This document shows positions 1 through 11,555 of a DNA stretch of 64,000 nucleotides, piece after piece. The stretch comes from Silurus meridionalis (taxonomy: Eukaryota > Chordata > Actinopteri > Siluriformes > Siluridae), in NCBI RefSeq assembly GCF_014805685.1, contig NC_060887.1, forward strand, positions 36,167,963 to 36,231,962. Direction: 5' to 3'. The position numbers and the translations under genes are program-made. Numbering within the stretch: position 1 is the stretch's first letter; every line of letters starts with the position of its first letter. The notes beneath the pieces are model-generated. The model had not been told where the DNA came from and made no database searches. It worked only from the letters and a program-made list of their open reading frames with translations.

Positions 1-99
1 GAAGCTCCACAGCTCCTCACCCACGTAGTTCACAGCCACCACGCGGCCGCACGCACCCAGGTACTTGGCAAACGGCCAGCCTTCATCTGACGGGAAACT
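1..99 (-). CDS. dipk2a: dipk2a coding exon 2 (partial, continues past window edge)
   Basis: Read on the minus strand, 99..1 gives 33 codons beginning SFPSDEGWPFAKYLGACG and ending VNYVGEELWSF. This matches the part of DIPK2A (divergent protein kinase domain 2A) that follows the LVLQ end of exon 1. The exon starts just after a pyrimidine-rich tract and an AG at positions 101-100 (minus strand). Its first codon AGT is in phase 0, which fits the phase-0 donor at 28389. The sequence lies inside the kinase-like fold of this Golgi/secretory-pathway protein family. There are no stops or frameshifts. The exon runs off the left edge, so its end and the C-terminal part of the gene are outside the window. 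Confidence 0.93.
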
Positions 100-206
100 C
101 TGGAACAAGAACAGACCAAAAACAAAGTGCTACAGTTACAAACAACGTTCACATTCCAACAAGTCTAGTCCACTCTGTTATAACAGGCCCCTTAAATACT
201 CATAAC

Positions 207-641
207 ACACTATATGAGGAAAAGTTTGATGATCCATTGTGCTTTTTTGAACATCCCATTCCACATTCGGTCCGCATTTCCTCTTATAATAACCTCCAAT
301 CTCCTGGGAAGATGGTCTACTAGATTTTGTGGGGATTTGTGATCATTCAGCAACAAGCGTGTAAAGTCGGATAGTAATGTAGGTGAGGTGAGAAGGTCTG
401 TAGTGCAGTCAGCGTTTACATTCCTCCTAAATGTGTTCAATAGGGTTCAGAGCTCTATAGCAGGAGATCTTCCACTCCAGTTCATGTAAAGCAGATCTTC
501 ATAAAACTATCAGGGGCACTGTTCTGCTTGAACAGGTTTGGGTCTCCTAGTTCAAGTAAGAAATAAAATCATGCTACTGCATCAATTGTGTGCCTTCAAC
601 TTTGGAGCAACAGTTTGGAGAAGAACCACATACGACTTTTA
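207..641 (-). mobile_element. MITE family A copy 1 (Tc1-like terminal inverted repeat)
   Basis: The copy opens with acactatatgaggaaaagt, close to the reverse complement of the 3' terminus of the better-preserved copy at 55971-56667 (TACACTATATGGACAAAAGT). Read in reverse, the body matches the copies at 5942-6405 and 33243-33470, with shared blocks such as the stretch around ccacatac and the segment on GATCTTCCACTCCA. The outer terminus past about 641 is missing. There is no coding capacity. The family resembles non-autonomous Tc1-type repeats common in fish, but I did not assign a database name. Confidence 0.65.
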
Positions 642-2688
642 AGATCCATATTTTCTTAATACACTGCAGTGTTTTTCTATAGTAAACAAGAAGCAAGCTA
701 ATGTTTAGTACCTTTACCTTTTTGACGACACATTGTAATTTTTATCTGTTTATAGTTACATTTAATTTCGCTGAATATCCCACGAAACAAGATCCTGTTC
801 TCAGGCGTTTTCTCTTTCACATAAAGATCATAATATCAAAAAAACAAACAAAAAAACTCAACACAACACAGCATGTCAGGTTACATGGAAACTTCAAACA
901 GCACACATTTCTGAAAACACTGCTGACTGTTAGAAAATACACAATTAGATGCTGTATTTTGTTCAACAGGTTTACTGAATCTGTTTATTATTAGTCCTAA
1001 ACTTACAGGTCCTTGTATAATAGTTACTATGGAAATGTTATCGTTCCTCAACAGAAAGGATTAACATGGTCATTTGAGTCTGTGTTAACATCAGAGCTAC
1101 AGTTGTAGAAAAAAGAAGGCTTGAACGAAGCTGTGGAATAAAGATGAAATAAAGGGGCACTGGTTAACGTCTTAGTAAAAAACGCTGAAGATGTAGCTGA
1201 ACATATGGCCAGCCGAAGGGAAACACACGGAGGTTAATTGCTGTACTCAAGGGCACAATTCTTGGATGTGAACACGATCGTAAAGAACATCTTGAACCGT
1301 TTAAATGTGTGTGTTCGCACCTGCTACAGATGCCCCATGCCTCAGCCCCGGAGCGGTCACTCCCCCTGTCCAGCTCTTTCAGCAAATAAACCTCGGGCCT
1401 GATGCGGACTGCACTCGCATTTTACTCGTTCACAAATTATACAGAAATATCCATCTTATTTATCAGCCTTATCCATCGACAAATTTATTTTATTTCGGTT
1501 ATTGATTTATGCATTTAATTTAAAGTATTTAATTCATTGATTAAAATAGAAGAACAATTATTTTTACTCGTTATTCTAATTAGCGAACTTAATAATTTCA
1601 ATGTACATATATGAATTCATTTATATACTTATTTATTTTGAACTATTAAAATGATTTAATCTTAATATATTGAATTAATTGATTTATTCGTTTAAAATTA
1701 TGTTATTTGTATTAATTCATTTCTATTTTAATCTATACCATTTATTTTAACCTATTTCATTAAATCAATATTTTAATGTAATTATTTATTTTACTTTTTA
1801 GGTATTGGAATTATTCAAATGTATTTGAATATATTAATTTTAAACCTACATAATTAACATTTATTTACATTTATATGCATTTAGTTACTTACTTTTTTTC
1901 CTAATTTATTTATCTATTTAACAAAAATATCTGCATGATGAAACAAAACAATCACCTGAGCTGTAAAGAGAAATGCTCAAATACTCATTTAAATATTTAT
2001 CTTTGTCAAATTTGTAAATAAAGTTTGAAGAACAAAGGAACTTGAAAAATTTACCTTAACACATTTACATTTTTTGGAATATTTGTAATGATTTTGTGCG
2101 ATTCGTCTCATTTACCTGTGGACCAGTTCTTTTCTTTTGCTACCTATTTAAGGTTTTATTTCTTGTCAAATGTGTCATCTATTTGTGAATGATGCAGCAA
2201 AAATCTGCATAGTCCTGTTCACCGGCCACATGCTTCATTTAAACACAAACACGTGTAGGGTGACACGTAGCGCAAACTCATCGTCTCCATGACACGTTAT
2301 TTGGGTCTTGCTGCTTTCAGACAAACTTTCTAGGACTTGCATTAGAAAAGAGGGATAATAAAATGAACTCCGACTGAAATGTTGTACTCTTCAGTTCTGC
2401 CACTTTTTTCCTGCATCAATGAGCAGCTTAGCGTCCCGTTTATTTCAAAAGCTTTGTAGGGTTGCCAGATTTAGACTGATGAGAACTTGTTATATTTATT
2501 CAAATTAAAAGAGCGGACAGAAAGCAAAGAGTAAATAGATAAATCAGTCTACTAATGGGCCATGTACACATTTTCCTTTACTTATCAGACAAAGAATCTG
2601 AATTGTTGATGTTTAACTGAAGCTAATCTTTCTAAAAAAAAATAAAAAATAATAAAAACCAATAAAAAATAGTTTAATATTAATAATA

Positions 2689-2691
<3 letters not shown>
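642..2691. other. AT-rich intronic stretch, no gene seen
   Basis: Positions 642-1440 are ordinary mixed sequence. Positions 1440-2000 are strongly AT-rich with many TTTATT and AATTAATT motifs. Positions 2000-2690 are ordinary. I found no coding exon, RNA gene or clear transposon ends. Confidence 0.5.
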
Positions 2692-2771
<80 letters not shown>

Positions 2772-2793
2772 CACACACACACACACACACACA
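2692..2793. repeat. (AT)n followed by (AC)n microsatellite
   Basis: About 76 bp of uninterrupted AT run directly into about 25 bp of AC. The peptide-like open frame across it is an artefact of the repeat. Confidence 0.95.
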
Positions 2794-2799
2794 AAGCTG

Positions 2800-2910
2800 A
2801 AGGTACAGGATTGTATAGCATGACATTTTCCCTTCAATTCACCTATTAGACACAAACCACAAAACAATGCAAACCCTGAGCTCCATGAAGATATGCTTTA
2901 CATGGGTACA
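2800..2910 (+). mobile_element. MITE family A fragment
   Basis: The stretch aligns by eye with 6000-6122 of the copy at 5942. Shared blocks include CATTTTCCCTTCA, a degraded agacccaaacc and CATGAAGATATGCTTTACATG. It lies directly beside the (AT)n(AC)n microsatellite. Both ends are missing. Confidence 0.5.
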
Positions 2911-3338
2911 TCAGTAATTGGCTTGAGATTGATCTTGTAAAACAAACAAACAATCAAATATATCAATAAATTAACGATTGAAGATGTACGTCAACACAGA
3001 CACTGCAACCAAACCGAACAACAGCGTAAAGATTCCGAACTATCCGGATATAAATAACGTGTGTTGCACGTACATCTGATCATTACAGCAGGAAAAAATA
3101 AGTAAATAAACCAAAACACCAGTAGCTGGTTGCTGATTAGCTGTAGATGTTTTAATGAGTTTTTCTTTTTTATCAATATCCCATTACAAGGCCGGCAATG
3201 CCGAGCACCTACTCTTGCAGTGAAAATATGAAGAAATCTTTAAAACCTCTATTTTATTGAAGCAAAATATGTCAAATGGTCAAAAACTAGTCAGAAAATT
3301 GTTGATTTGAAAAATAAAAACTGAAACTCACATGAAAA

Positions 3339-3340
<2 letters not shown>

Positions 3341-3389
<49 letters not shown>
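3341..3389. repeat. (GT)n microsatellite
   Basis: About 24 uninterrupted GT units are followed by a short G-rich run. Confidence 0.95.
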
Positions 3390-3390
<1 letters not shown>

Positions 3391-3530
3391 TGGGGGGTAA
3401 AATTAAGTAGTGTAAAAAAGCTTCACAGTAAAAGGGTGAGGAATAAATAACAACCACAACAACAACAACAACAAAAAGACACTGAATAAAAAAAAGGGAA
3501 TTATTCAGAATAAATTTAAAATAAAATAAA

Positions 3531-3555
3531 TATATATATATATATATATATATAT
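3531..3555. repeat. short (AT)n microsatellite
   Basis: About 12 AT units immediately 5' of the hAT-like repeat. Confidence 0.85.
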
Positions 3556-3557
3556 TG

Positions 3558-3901
3558 TGTGCATCAGATACAAGTTGTTGTTTGTATCACGATGCACGGT
3601 TTTACAATATTTAACGTATTTTTAACATTTGCATTTCTTTACTTTTATTATTTAAAGAGTGAACAATAATTTGTGAGCGATATTTAATACGCAGATCGAT
3701 TTCTCGTCTTTAAACTGTTTGATGACTTGCTGTCTGTCTGGGCCAAAGTAATAAAAACGAACTATTTGTACCATATTGAATTGAATTGCATTGCATCGTT
3801 TTTTTTTTCCATTGCATCATTTCACATCGTTTTGCAGTGCGCTGAATGAAAATCTAAATCGGATCGCACTGCATCCTAATAGGAATCATATCGCATATCC
3901 A

Positions 3902-3902
<1 letters not shown>
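3558..3902 (+). mobile_element. hAT-like MITE, copy 1 (degraded)
   Basis: It shares blocks with the copy at 36335-36839: TTTGTATCACGATGCA, TACTTTTATTATTTA, TTTGCTGTCTGT-like and AAAGTAATAAAA. It ends at an (AT)n tract. The presumed termini are missing or unclear. The hAT assignment rests on the termini of the better copy and is tentative. Confidence 0.5.

Positions 3903-3907
<5 letters not shown>

Positions 3908-3980
<73 letters not shown>
3908..3980. repeat. (AT)n microsatellite
   Basis: About 36 uninterrupted AT units. Confidence 0.95.
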
Positions 3981-3983
<3 letters not shown>

Positions 3984-4476
3984 CAGTAAATTTATCAGGC
4001 AAAAAAGTCAAAAGATGATCAAAAATGAAGTTAAAAAGTGTAGAGTTTTTCAAGACTTTTTGTTGAAAAATAGCCATCAATAAAAAAAAACCCCAGCAGT
4101 TTTTATGAACTTAAGTTATTAAGATCATTATAAAGATACAGATGGCAAAGAGGTCAGAAAGCAATGGAAATTTGTTGAGCAAACTCGATATATATAGATA
4201 TATAATCATTGCTTTCTGATTTTTCAGACACTCTGTTTATATAACTGTATAACTGTATAACTGTACTCGCAGGGATGTTTTTGTTCGGTTTGTGTGTGGA
4301 AAAGTTGCCCTGATAACACACTCAATATTTTGAAAGTGAAGACGTGACTAGATCACGGCTTTATCCGTTTGGCAGAACGGACAAGTGAACCTAAGGACGT
4401 CAGAGAAAGATGTTTATTTTTATACGGTTACAAAACTAGTGTAAGGGAAACATGTTCAATTTATTTTCAGATTGTG

Positions 4477-4892
4477 TTCAGTTCAATTCAACCTGATTTC
4501 TAGAACGCCTTTAACATAACATTATCCCAAAGCAGCTTTACCGGAATAAGCAGATTATAAATAAACATTTTAAATTCATAAATGAGTCCCTGTTAGTTTA
4601 TTGCCAATGAGTGAACCAGAGATGATGGTGGTGAAGAAAAAACTCCCTAAGATGATATGATGAAGAGACCTTGGAAACAGACTCAACACCGAATGCCCAT
4701 TTATTACAGTTCTATCAATTTTGAGGTGCACTGTTCAGTGATGGGTCCTTAAGCACAGAAATGTTCATGCAACCTGTGGTCTTAAGCCACTGGAGCAGAT
4801 TGTTGCTATTAATTACAGTCCAAATCCATCCTCAAAGTTCTTGAGGTTCTTAGTAACTTAATGGATCGTTAGGCTGTTCAGGTGTCCATTTT
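4477..4892 (-). mobile_element. Interspersed repeat family D, copy 1
   Basis: The minus-strand copy of a family also seen at 9841, 17855, 18052, 34855, 44358, 48425 and 60895. In sense orientation the family contains a block about fast-aligning text such as TCAAGAACTTTGAGGATGGATTTGGACT, here shortened and reversed (near 4823-4850), a middle block with CTCATTAGGGATAA, and a 3' end CTATACAAATAAA followed by GAATT-type repeats. The GAATT-like tail suggests retroposition, but I cannot name the family. Confidence 0.6.
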
Positions 4893-4984
4893 TTCTATTT
4901 CCTAAAGCTCAACAACCTTCTGATAGATCACATCGGTCTTACCCATCATGATGAATGACTAAGTTATATGTTACCTTATAATTA

Positions 4985-5255
4985 TATCCCTGTGAAACAT
5001 TATGGTTGAACATTTAGTTCACCCAGGTGTACTCAAACAAAATACAAAATATCTTCAAATATACTTGACTTTACCCATCATATACATAATATGAATTTAT
5101 AAGGGTGCCAATAATTGTGGCACACAAATATTTAACTATGATTCAGATCCGACCCTAACATTTTTTTGTTGTGGTTTTTTTTTTTAAACAATCAAAATGT
5201 TAAACAATGAAAACAATTTACTAAAGGTGCCAATATTAATGGAGAGCACTATGTT
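4985..5255 (+). mobile_element. Tc1-like transposon terminal fragment
   Basis: The text AAGGGTGCCAATAATTGTGG and the later AAAGGTGCCAATATTAATGG match the 3' end style of fish Tc1 elements, where such a block is repeated close to the inverted terminus. No transposase remnant remains. The right end is near GGAGAGCACT. Confidence 0.5.
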
Positions 5256-5620
5256 TCATTTATTAAACTAACATTACTAATAATACGAGAAATGACCATC
5301 GAGTCAGTTAGCTATGTTTTTTGTATTCTATTTGATGAATTATCATGAAATAAACCAGTGCTGAGTAGGAAAGCTTATTAATATGATTCTGTAGTATAAT
5401 ATGACTAACAGGCAGGTATTAAATATACATAACCTCATTTCCATGAGCCTGGCTAAGGACAGAGCAAAAAAAAAAAAAGGTTTCTTAGAATGTCTCTGCA
5501 GGTGAACAAAATAAGGTTTTCTGAGCACATGATTTATTATTACTACAAACTGGGTTTCAAAATGTGTCATGCATTCACACCTCACACACAAACAGCATTT
5601 ACAGAGAGCTTGTCAAAATG

Positions 5621-5625
<5 letters not shown>

Positions 5626-5671
<46 letters not shown>

Positions 5672-5686
5672 ACACACACACACACA
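5626..5686. repeat. (CA)n microsatellite
   Basis: About 60 bp of CA with one interrupting TA. Confidence 0.95.
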
Positions 5687-5941
5687 GAGGTGCAGGCACA
5701 GACAGACACGCACAGACAGGCATGTGCATACAGGTACACACACACGTAGACATACAGGTACACACGCAAGTAGACACACAGGTAGACACGCATGTACACA
5801 CACAGGTAGACATGGAAGTAGACATACAGGCACATACACACAAGTACACCTAGGTAAACACGCAAGTAGACACACAAGTACACACAGGTAAACACGCAAA
5901 TAGACACACAAGTACACACAGGTAAACACGCAAGTAGACAC
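5687..5941. repeat. Degenerate minisatellite grown from the CA repeat
   Basis: About twenty imperfect 10-12 bp units of the type ACACGCAAGTAG, ACACACAGGTAG and ACACACAAGTAC follow the pure CA tract without a break. The long open frames on both strands (His/Thr-rich and Cys/Val-rich) are consequences of the repeat and not genes. Confidence 0.85.
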
Positions 5942-6405
5942 CTGAATTTCCCACCCGTATGTGGTTCTTCCTCAAACTCTTACCACAAAGTTGGAGGTGC
6001 ACAGCTGTATAGGACGTCTTTGGATGTGGAAGACTTTCATTTTCCCTTCACTTAGAACGCTAGTAGACCCAAACCTGTTCCAGCATGACAATGGCAGCTT
6101 CATGAAGATGTGCTTTACATGGGTTGCAGTGAAAGATCTCCTACCACAGAGCTCTGAGCCTCAACCCTGCTGAATGTGCAGATGTATGTGAACACTGACT
6201 GCAGCCCAGGCCTCCTCACCTCACCTACATCAGTACCTGACTTTTCTAATGTGTCTGAATAATCCAAAATCTCCACAAGCACACTCCAAAATCTGGTGGA
6301 ACATCTTCCCAGAAGAGCGGAGGTTCTTATAACAGCAAATATGGACTGAATGTGGAACGAGACATTTAAAAAGCACAAATCATTGTTCATTTTGGCAGCT
6401 AAGAA
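5942..6405 (+). mobile_element. MITE family A copy 2
   Basis: It begins in CACCTGAATTTCCCACC and contains the family blocks TATGTGGTTCTTCC, AGACCCAAACCTGTTCCAGC and GTGAAAGATCTCCTACCAC. It runs to GGAACGAGACATTTAAAAAG. It is a sense counterpart of the minus copies at 207 and 55971. The outermost terminal bases are absent. Non-coding. Confidence 0.65.
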
Positions 6406-7010
6406 GATTCTCGAATGTTTGAGTTTTTATAAAAAAGTAGGGTAAATATTAAAAGAAGTAGTATTATACAGTACCATATTACTTATGATCCACCTCACTG
6501 TTGAGATTTCTTTCCTCATTTTTATTGCACATCAGAAATGACCATTTTCTCTTTCTATTGCCCTCTGTGTCATTCTCATATAATCTTTTCCAATTTGCCA
6601 TTTTGAACCCCCCCCCAACCATGCACATATAACTCATTACTATTTCTTTGCTACATAAACAGCATGATTTTAAGTTTTCTGTGCATCACTTCCTGCCCCA
6701 GTGTTTGATTTAGGCTTTTCTAATTTCAAATTTCTTTTCAGACTTAAAGAGGATGGGATGGGATGGAATGGGTTTTTTTGGGGGATGGGGGGTGTTGAAA
6801 AGAAAAACCGAATTCGGTAATAATTAACGTTAGTAAAGCCGACTTGTAGCGTTAAAGCGTGTCATACATGCACCTCATTTTGTTTCTGATATAAGACTCT
6901 CTCATATAAACAGAGGTAAGGCCTTCTCATCGTGGAGCTCTAAATCCCTCACCTTTTCCTCCTCACTGAAATCTTTTAGAAAGACTGTGTGTCAAATGCA
7001 TTTTTTATAG
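6406..7010. other. Intronic stretch, no gene; contains a G-rich run
   Basis: Ordinary AT-rich sequence with a G-run cluster at 6751-6796 (described under findings). No coding signal. Confidence 0.5.
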
Positions 7011-7011
7011 C

Positions 7012-7165
7012 ATTGCATTTACGCCATTTAGCAAAGGCCCTTATCCCAAGCGACTTACAGTTATCTCAGTTATTCAGCTGAGCAATAAAGGGTTAAGGGC
7101 CTTGCTCAAAAGTCTAACAGTGGCAGCTTGTTGGTGTTGGGATTTGAACCCATGACCTTAAAAGT
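7012..7165 (-). mobile_element. tRNA-derived SINE with V-SINE/L2-like tail (truncated)
   Basis: In reverse orientation the copy reads from a head remnant (GGGTTCAAATCCC-like B-box region) through GAGCAAGGCCCTTAACCC, then GGATAAGGGCC and AAATGGCGTAAATG. This is the common fish SINE structure with a tail shared with L2/UnaL2-type LINEs. The 5' A-box part is lost. Confidence 0.7.
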
Positions 7166-9000
7166 GAAGATATTTTCACAAAATTGTTATTTAATATTCT
7201 CATGATGATGTAAGGTTTGTGCATACAACACAGCTTGACCATGTATAAAAACTATTTTGCTCAAGATGTAAATAAGGGCTCTATAAAAGCTCCTTGACAT
7301 ATTTTATTAGGAGTTATTTGGGTTTGTGGGTTTCTTGAACAACCCGGATGTAAAATAACCTATCAACCTTCAGCGCATAATCTACCAGTGGCTTCGTCCA
7401 ACGATGACGGATTATACACAGTAGGCACAGTCTGTATTTAGCTGTTTCCTGTATTTAGTGAAGTTGTCCTCTGTTTTGAGATCCAACTGCCTATTGACAC
7501 CAAACTTTCCATTTTCCCCAAAACTCATTCTGGTTTTGATCCATATGGAGCACTATGTCCTTTTCAGCAGCATGTACACAAAACCCAAGGACATTCATTG
7601 CAGAACAACCCTACTCCACCCTGCACCATGTTCTACTAGAATACCTGTAATCTCTGAATATCGTCCCTAGTTTGTATTATATTATTAATAACTTGGACAA
7701 ATGGACACAGAATGGACATTTTTTTTCCAAAAAACAAACAAAAAAAAACCCACCAGTGAAATTCCCTTTGACCTCCAGATTAGGATTGAATGTTAGATTG
7801 GAATTAATGTGCCATTTATTGATTATATTTGCTATTGTCAGATCTTGTGTGTGATTAAAAGAATACAGAAATCATTTGTTTCTTTTTGTGTGCTCAAAAA
7901 CAATAAAATGCATTTTTGTCTTTTCTTTTGCCTTCAATTGAAAATAAATTAAGGAGCAAAGGAATAGTAATTCACATTTTGCTTCTCATTTGTGAATGAA
8001 AAAAAAAAAATTATTGAATGCTGCTTACACAAACCGAAAAATATATTTTGTGTTTTTAAAATTGTATTTATTTATTTTTGCCCCTATTTGTGTGTCTGTA
8101 ATTCTCTGTGTGTTTCATTGTACACTGCAATTTCTTTGAATTATTTTTCTTATTTTATTTATTGATTTTTATTTCATTTTAGGTAATCAGTATTTAAAAG
8201 CAATTCACTACATGTTGTCCTGTGTATGATTAAGTATGCAATAAATAACAGATATGTGTAGATTTTTGTATGTATTTAACTTAGTGCTACTTTCAAAGAT
8301 TGTAAGAAGCAGATATAATAATATAAAAAAAAAAACACCAATAGTTTTGTTATTCGTTAGTTATCTTTTACTCAGATATTGTGATATATGACAAAAATGA
8401 AATTTTACCCAACATAACTATGATCTCTTTCAGTCAAATACATTTCTGACATTTTACTTAGAACTCAGCATGAGTGGAAAACCTGTTTCAGCCATGACTA
8501 TAACTTCAACTTCAAGAGGCACTAAAAATATATAGTTGTATCTTGAAGAGAATTTCTTGAGTACATTTAGTTTATATTCCTGAACAAAATAAACCTACAG
8601 AAACTTTCGATCTTCAGGTAAAAGTATAGAAAGTGTTGGGTTATTTTTTACTGGAGCAGTGATATGATCTGAACCCTTATTAGTCATATAAAAGTATATT
8701 TCAAATTCAAATGATAAATAATAAAACCTCCTAAAATGGCTTCACAACTCACAAATCACAGTAAAAAAAAAAACCCAAAAAATAATAAAACAATTGTGAA
8801 TAAATATTTGAGAACATTCTAGATCATTCTAGAATTACAATTCTGAGCACTAATTTCCCCATGTGATTTATAGCAGCAATATTTGTTGTCATGAAGCAAA
8901 TATAAATTCTAATGGGAATTGGGAAAGTTTTGGATTAATCAACCCTGTCAGCTCAAACATATTACCCATACACACACTGCAGTAAGTGTGCTGAACCTCC
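7166..9000. other. Intronic AT-rich stretch, no gene seen
   Basis: Mostly AT-rich, with short A runs near 7730, 7995, 8320 and 8765. No coding exon, RNA gene or recognisable transposon end. Confidence 0.5.
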
Positions 9001-9004
9001 GGAA

Positions 9005-9245
9005 CTCTGAGTGTTTATATTTCATTATATTTCAGTTCGGTATTTTTTTAAGCTCTCGATTTCAGTGTGAAGGAGCAAAGGCAATTAGATGCATGAGGAA
9101 AAAAAAGCGCCACAAATTAGAGCAAAACAGATGGAAAACAACATTAATCTGGCAGCCGGCGAGCCCTCGGGCAACATGGTCAGCTTTATTCAATCAAATC
9201 ACAACTCCATTTCTAATTTCTGACAGGAAAATTTATTTCAGCTTC
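9005..9245. other. Possible conserved non-coding element
   Basis: A complex, non-repetitive 240 bp stretch sits in repeat-rich surroundings. It contains homeodomain-type cores (CAATTAGATGCATG, ACATTAATCTGG). This composition is like intronic enhancers of vertebrate genes, but conservation cannot be measured here. The open frame across it is not convincing as coding. Confidence 0.25.
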
Positions 9246-9289
9246 TGAATGTTGGAGCCACAAGACTGTAAGAATGCACAGGGTGAGTG

Positions 9290-9315
9290 TATATATATAT
9301 ATATATATATAATAT

Positions 9316-9346
<31 letters not shown>
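9290..9346. repeat. (TA)n and (AC)n microsatellite
   Basis: About 20 bp of AT, a short spacer, then about 26 bp of AC. Confidence 0.93.
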
Positions 9347-9397
9347 CATCAAATAATTTGTTTCACAGCAATGCAACAATCGTATATATACACACAT

Positions 9398-9539
<142 letters not shown>

Positions 9540-9589
9540 TCATATATATGATGTCATAATTTGTCCGATTCATACAGTGTATTTCACAT

Positions 9590-9745
9590 ATTTTCACATT
9601 TACCTTGACAGCATTTGGACGATGCCTTTATGCCGGAGCGACTAACAATGATCTCATTTATAGAGCTGAACAGTTGAGAGTAAAGAAACTTGCTCAAGGG
9701 CCCAGCAGTGAAAGCTTGCAAGTTCTGGGATTTAAACTGTCATCC
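9590..9745 (-). mobile_element. tRNA-derived SINE (V-SINE/L2-like tail), diverged
   Basis: Reversed, it carries GAGCAAGTTTCTTTACTCTC where the family has GAGCAAGGCCCTTAACCCTC, and a diverged tail around GGCATAAAGGCATCGTCC. The head is cut after the B-box region. Confidence 0.65.
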
Positions 9746-9840
9746 CTCTCCCTGTCAACCCTCCTCTCTCCTCTCTATCTGTCTCTTTCTCTCTGTTGAG
9801 TTAAAAATGCAGTGACCGGTGTTCCTATCCTTTTTTCTCT

Positions 9841-10322
9841 TCTGCCCAGGTATTCCTGACACCCTGCCTCTGGATGGAGTTCTCTTCAATTTCCATTTCA
9901 ACTAAAGATCCATGAAGTTACTGAGCAACTCAAGAACTTTGAGGATGGATTTGGACTTTAATTAATATTAACATTCTACTACAGTGGCTCATGAGTTTGC
10001 TCAGTGGCTCAGGACCACAGTTTGCATAAACAGTTCAGCATTTAAGCACTGAACAGTACACCTCAACAATGATAAAACTGTAACAAATGGAGATTCAGTG
10101 ATACCCAGATAAGGATGGGTTCCCTTTTGCATCTGGGTCCCTTTCCTATCAAGGTTTCACTGGCTCTCTTATTAGAGACAATTATAATGGACAAACTTAG
10201 GAATTAACTTACACATTCTTTTATACAACTTTATAACCTCTATATCAATGTAAAGCTGCATTGAGACAATGTCCATTGTTAAACGTGCTATACAAATAAA
10301 GATAAATTGAAATGAATTGAAC
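9841..10322 (+). mobile_element. Interspersed repeat family D, copy 2 (longest sense copy)
   Basis: Contains the family blocks CTCTGGATGGAGTTCTCTTC, CTTTGAGGATGGATTTGGAC, GATGGGTTCCCTTTTGC and CAAGGTTTCACTGGCTCTC. It ends GCTATACAAATAAAG then AATTGAA-type tail. No open frame of use. Confidence 0.65.
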
Positions 10323-10343
10323 TTAAACCGTTACCACTTCCCA

Positions 10344-10535
10344 CATTTTACATTTAAGGCATTTTGCGGACGTCCTTATCCAGAGCTCGACTTATGTCAT
10401 TCATACAAACGAGCAGTCGAGGGTTAAGGGCCTTGCACAAGGGCCAGTCATGGCAGCTTACTGATTGGTTGGATTTGAACTCAAAACCTATTGACCAAAA
10501 GTCCAACATATTAACCATTAAGCTACCCCTACCCA
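10344..10535 (-). mobile_element. tRNA-derived SINE, nearly full length
   Basis: In reverse it starts GGGTAGGGGTAGCTTAATGG (A-box region), then a B-box-like GAGTTCAAATCC and CAAGGCCCTTAACCCTCGAC. It ends with the tail GGATAAGGACGTCCGCAAAA and TTAAATGTAAAA. Internal promoter boxes and the tail are both recognisable. Confidence 0.75.
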
Positions 10536-10709
10536 TATATTTAAACACTTGAAATTTGAGACCTTACATTAAAGTGTCCAGTAAAAAGGTTCACGCAAAT
10601 AAGACAGAGCACATTCGCAATTGGGTGCCTGAATAATATATGTCTGTCTATGCTAATAATATTTTTTCACATGTGTCACTGGTTAGGTGTACCTATACTT
10701 CTGTAGCTT

Positions 10710-11175
10710 GGGGTGTAATGGTACACACATTCGTACTGAACCATTTCGTTTACAGAACTTTCAGTATGGTACACATGTGTACTGAATGCAATCCTTGTTT
10801 TTATGTGCAGAACGGCGTTAAGTCACTGTGGCAACTCGATCCATACCGGAAACACAATTTGTACTGCGCATGCATGAAATCGCTGCCACTTCCTTTCATC
10901 TTTAACGTTTTTACAACAGTTCAGCTCCATAGATTCTTTTGTATTTTATGTCCAGCTTCAAGAATTTCTCTTAAAAGGAGAAAATCCTAAAAATTCCATA
11001 TATTGAGGGAGTGAATGAATGAATGAATGAAGGATGAAAGAAAATAATGATTTATACAGAAATAAATTGAATGGATGAATAAATAACGTTTCTTAAATGG
11101 AGACATTTGTTTAAGTATGCTGAACATATATTAGATCATAAGTAGATAATATTTTTAGAAAATTAAATATTAAAT

Positions 11176-11237
<62 letters not shown>

Positions 11238-11555
11238 TTACCTAAATAGGGTCTAACTAATGTAAACTAATTAAATGTTTCCATTTATTTAATTTAATTT
11301 ACTTATTCAGTGCCTATTTAATTGATTATTTAATTAAATGAATATAATAAATATTGAATTAATTTGATCTGATTTAATTTGTGTATATTTAATTTAAACC
11401 AAACAGCCATTTTATTTAAAATTGTTTTAAAATATGCAAAGGTTGATTTTCACAAATTTTAATAATAATAAATGAGGTCAGTAAAAAAAGAAAAAAAAAA
11501 AAACAAGCAATTTTGTGTTTTGCATTTCGTGAATTTAGTGTACCGTTACACCCCT
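10710..11555 (+). mobile_element. hAT-like MITE family K, copy 1, carrying an (AC)n tract
   Basis: The termini are inverted: GGGGTGTAATGGTACAC at the left and GTGTACCGTTACACCCC at the right. It is similar in both flanks to the copy at 26026-26733, including TGAATGCAATC near the start and GGGTCTAACTAATGTAAACTA after the microsatellite. The open frame 10640-10990 is not coding. The terminus style resembles fish hAT-type repeats; the superfamily call is tentative. Confidence 0.65.
11179..11234. repeat. (AC)n microsatellite inside family K copy 1
   Basis: 28 uninterrupted AC units at the same place in the element as the AC tract at 26258. Confidence 0.95.

Noticed and set aside
5490..5941. His/Thr-rich and Cys/Val-rich open frames
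   Set aside because: Translation of CA repeat and its degenerate extension on both strands.
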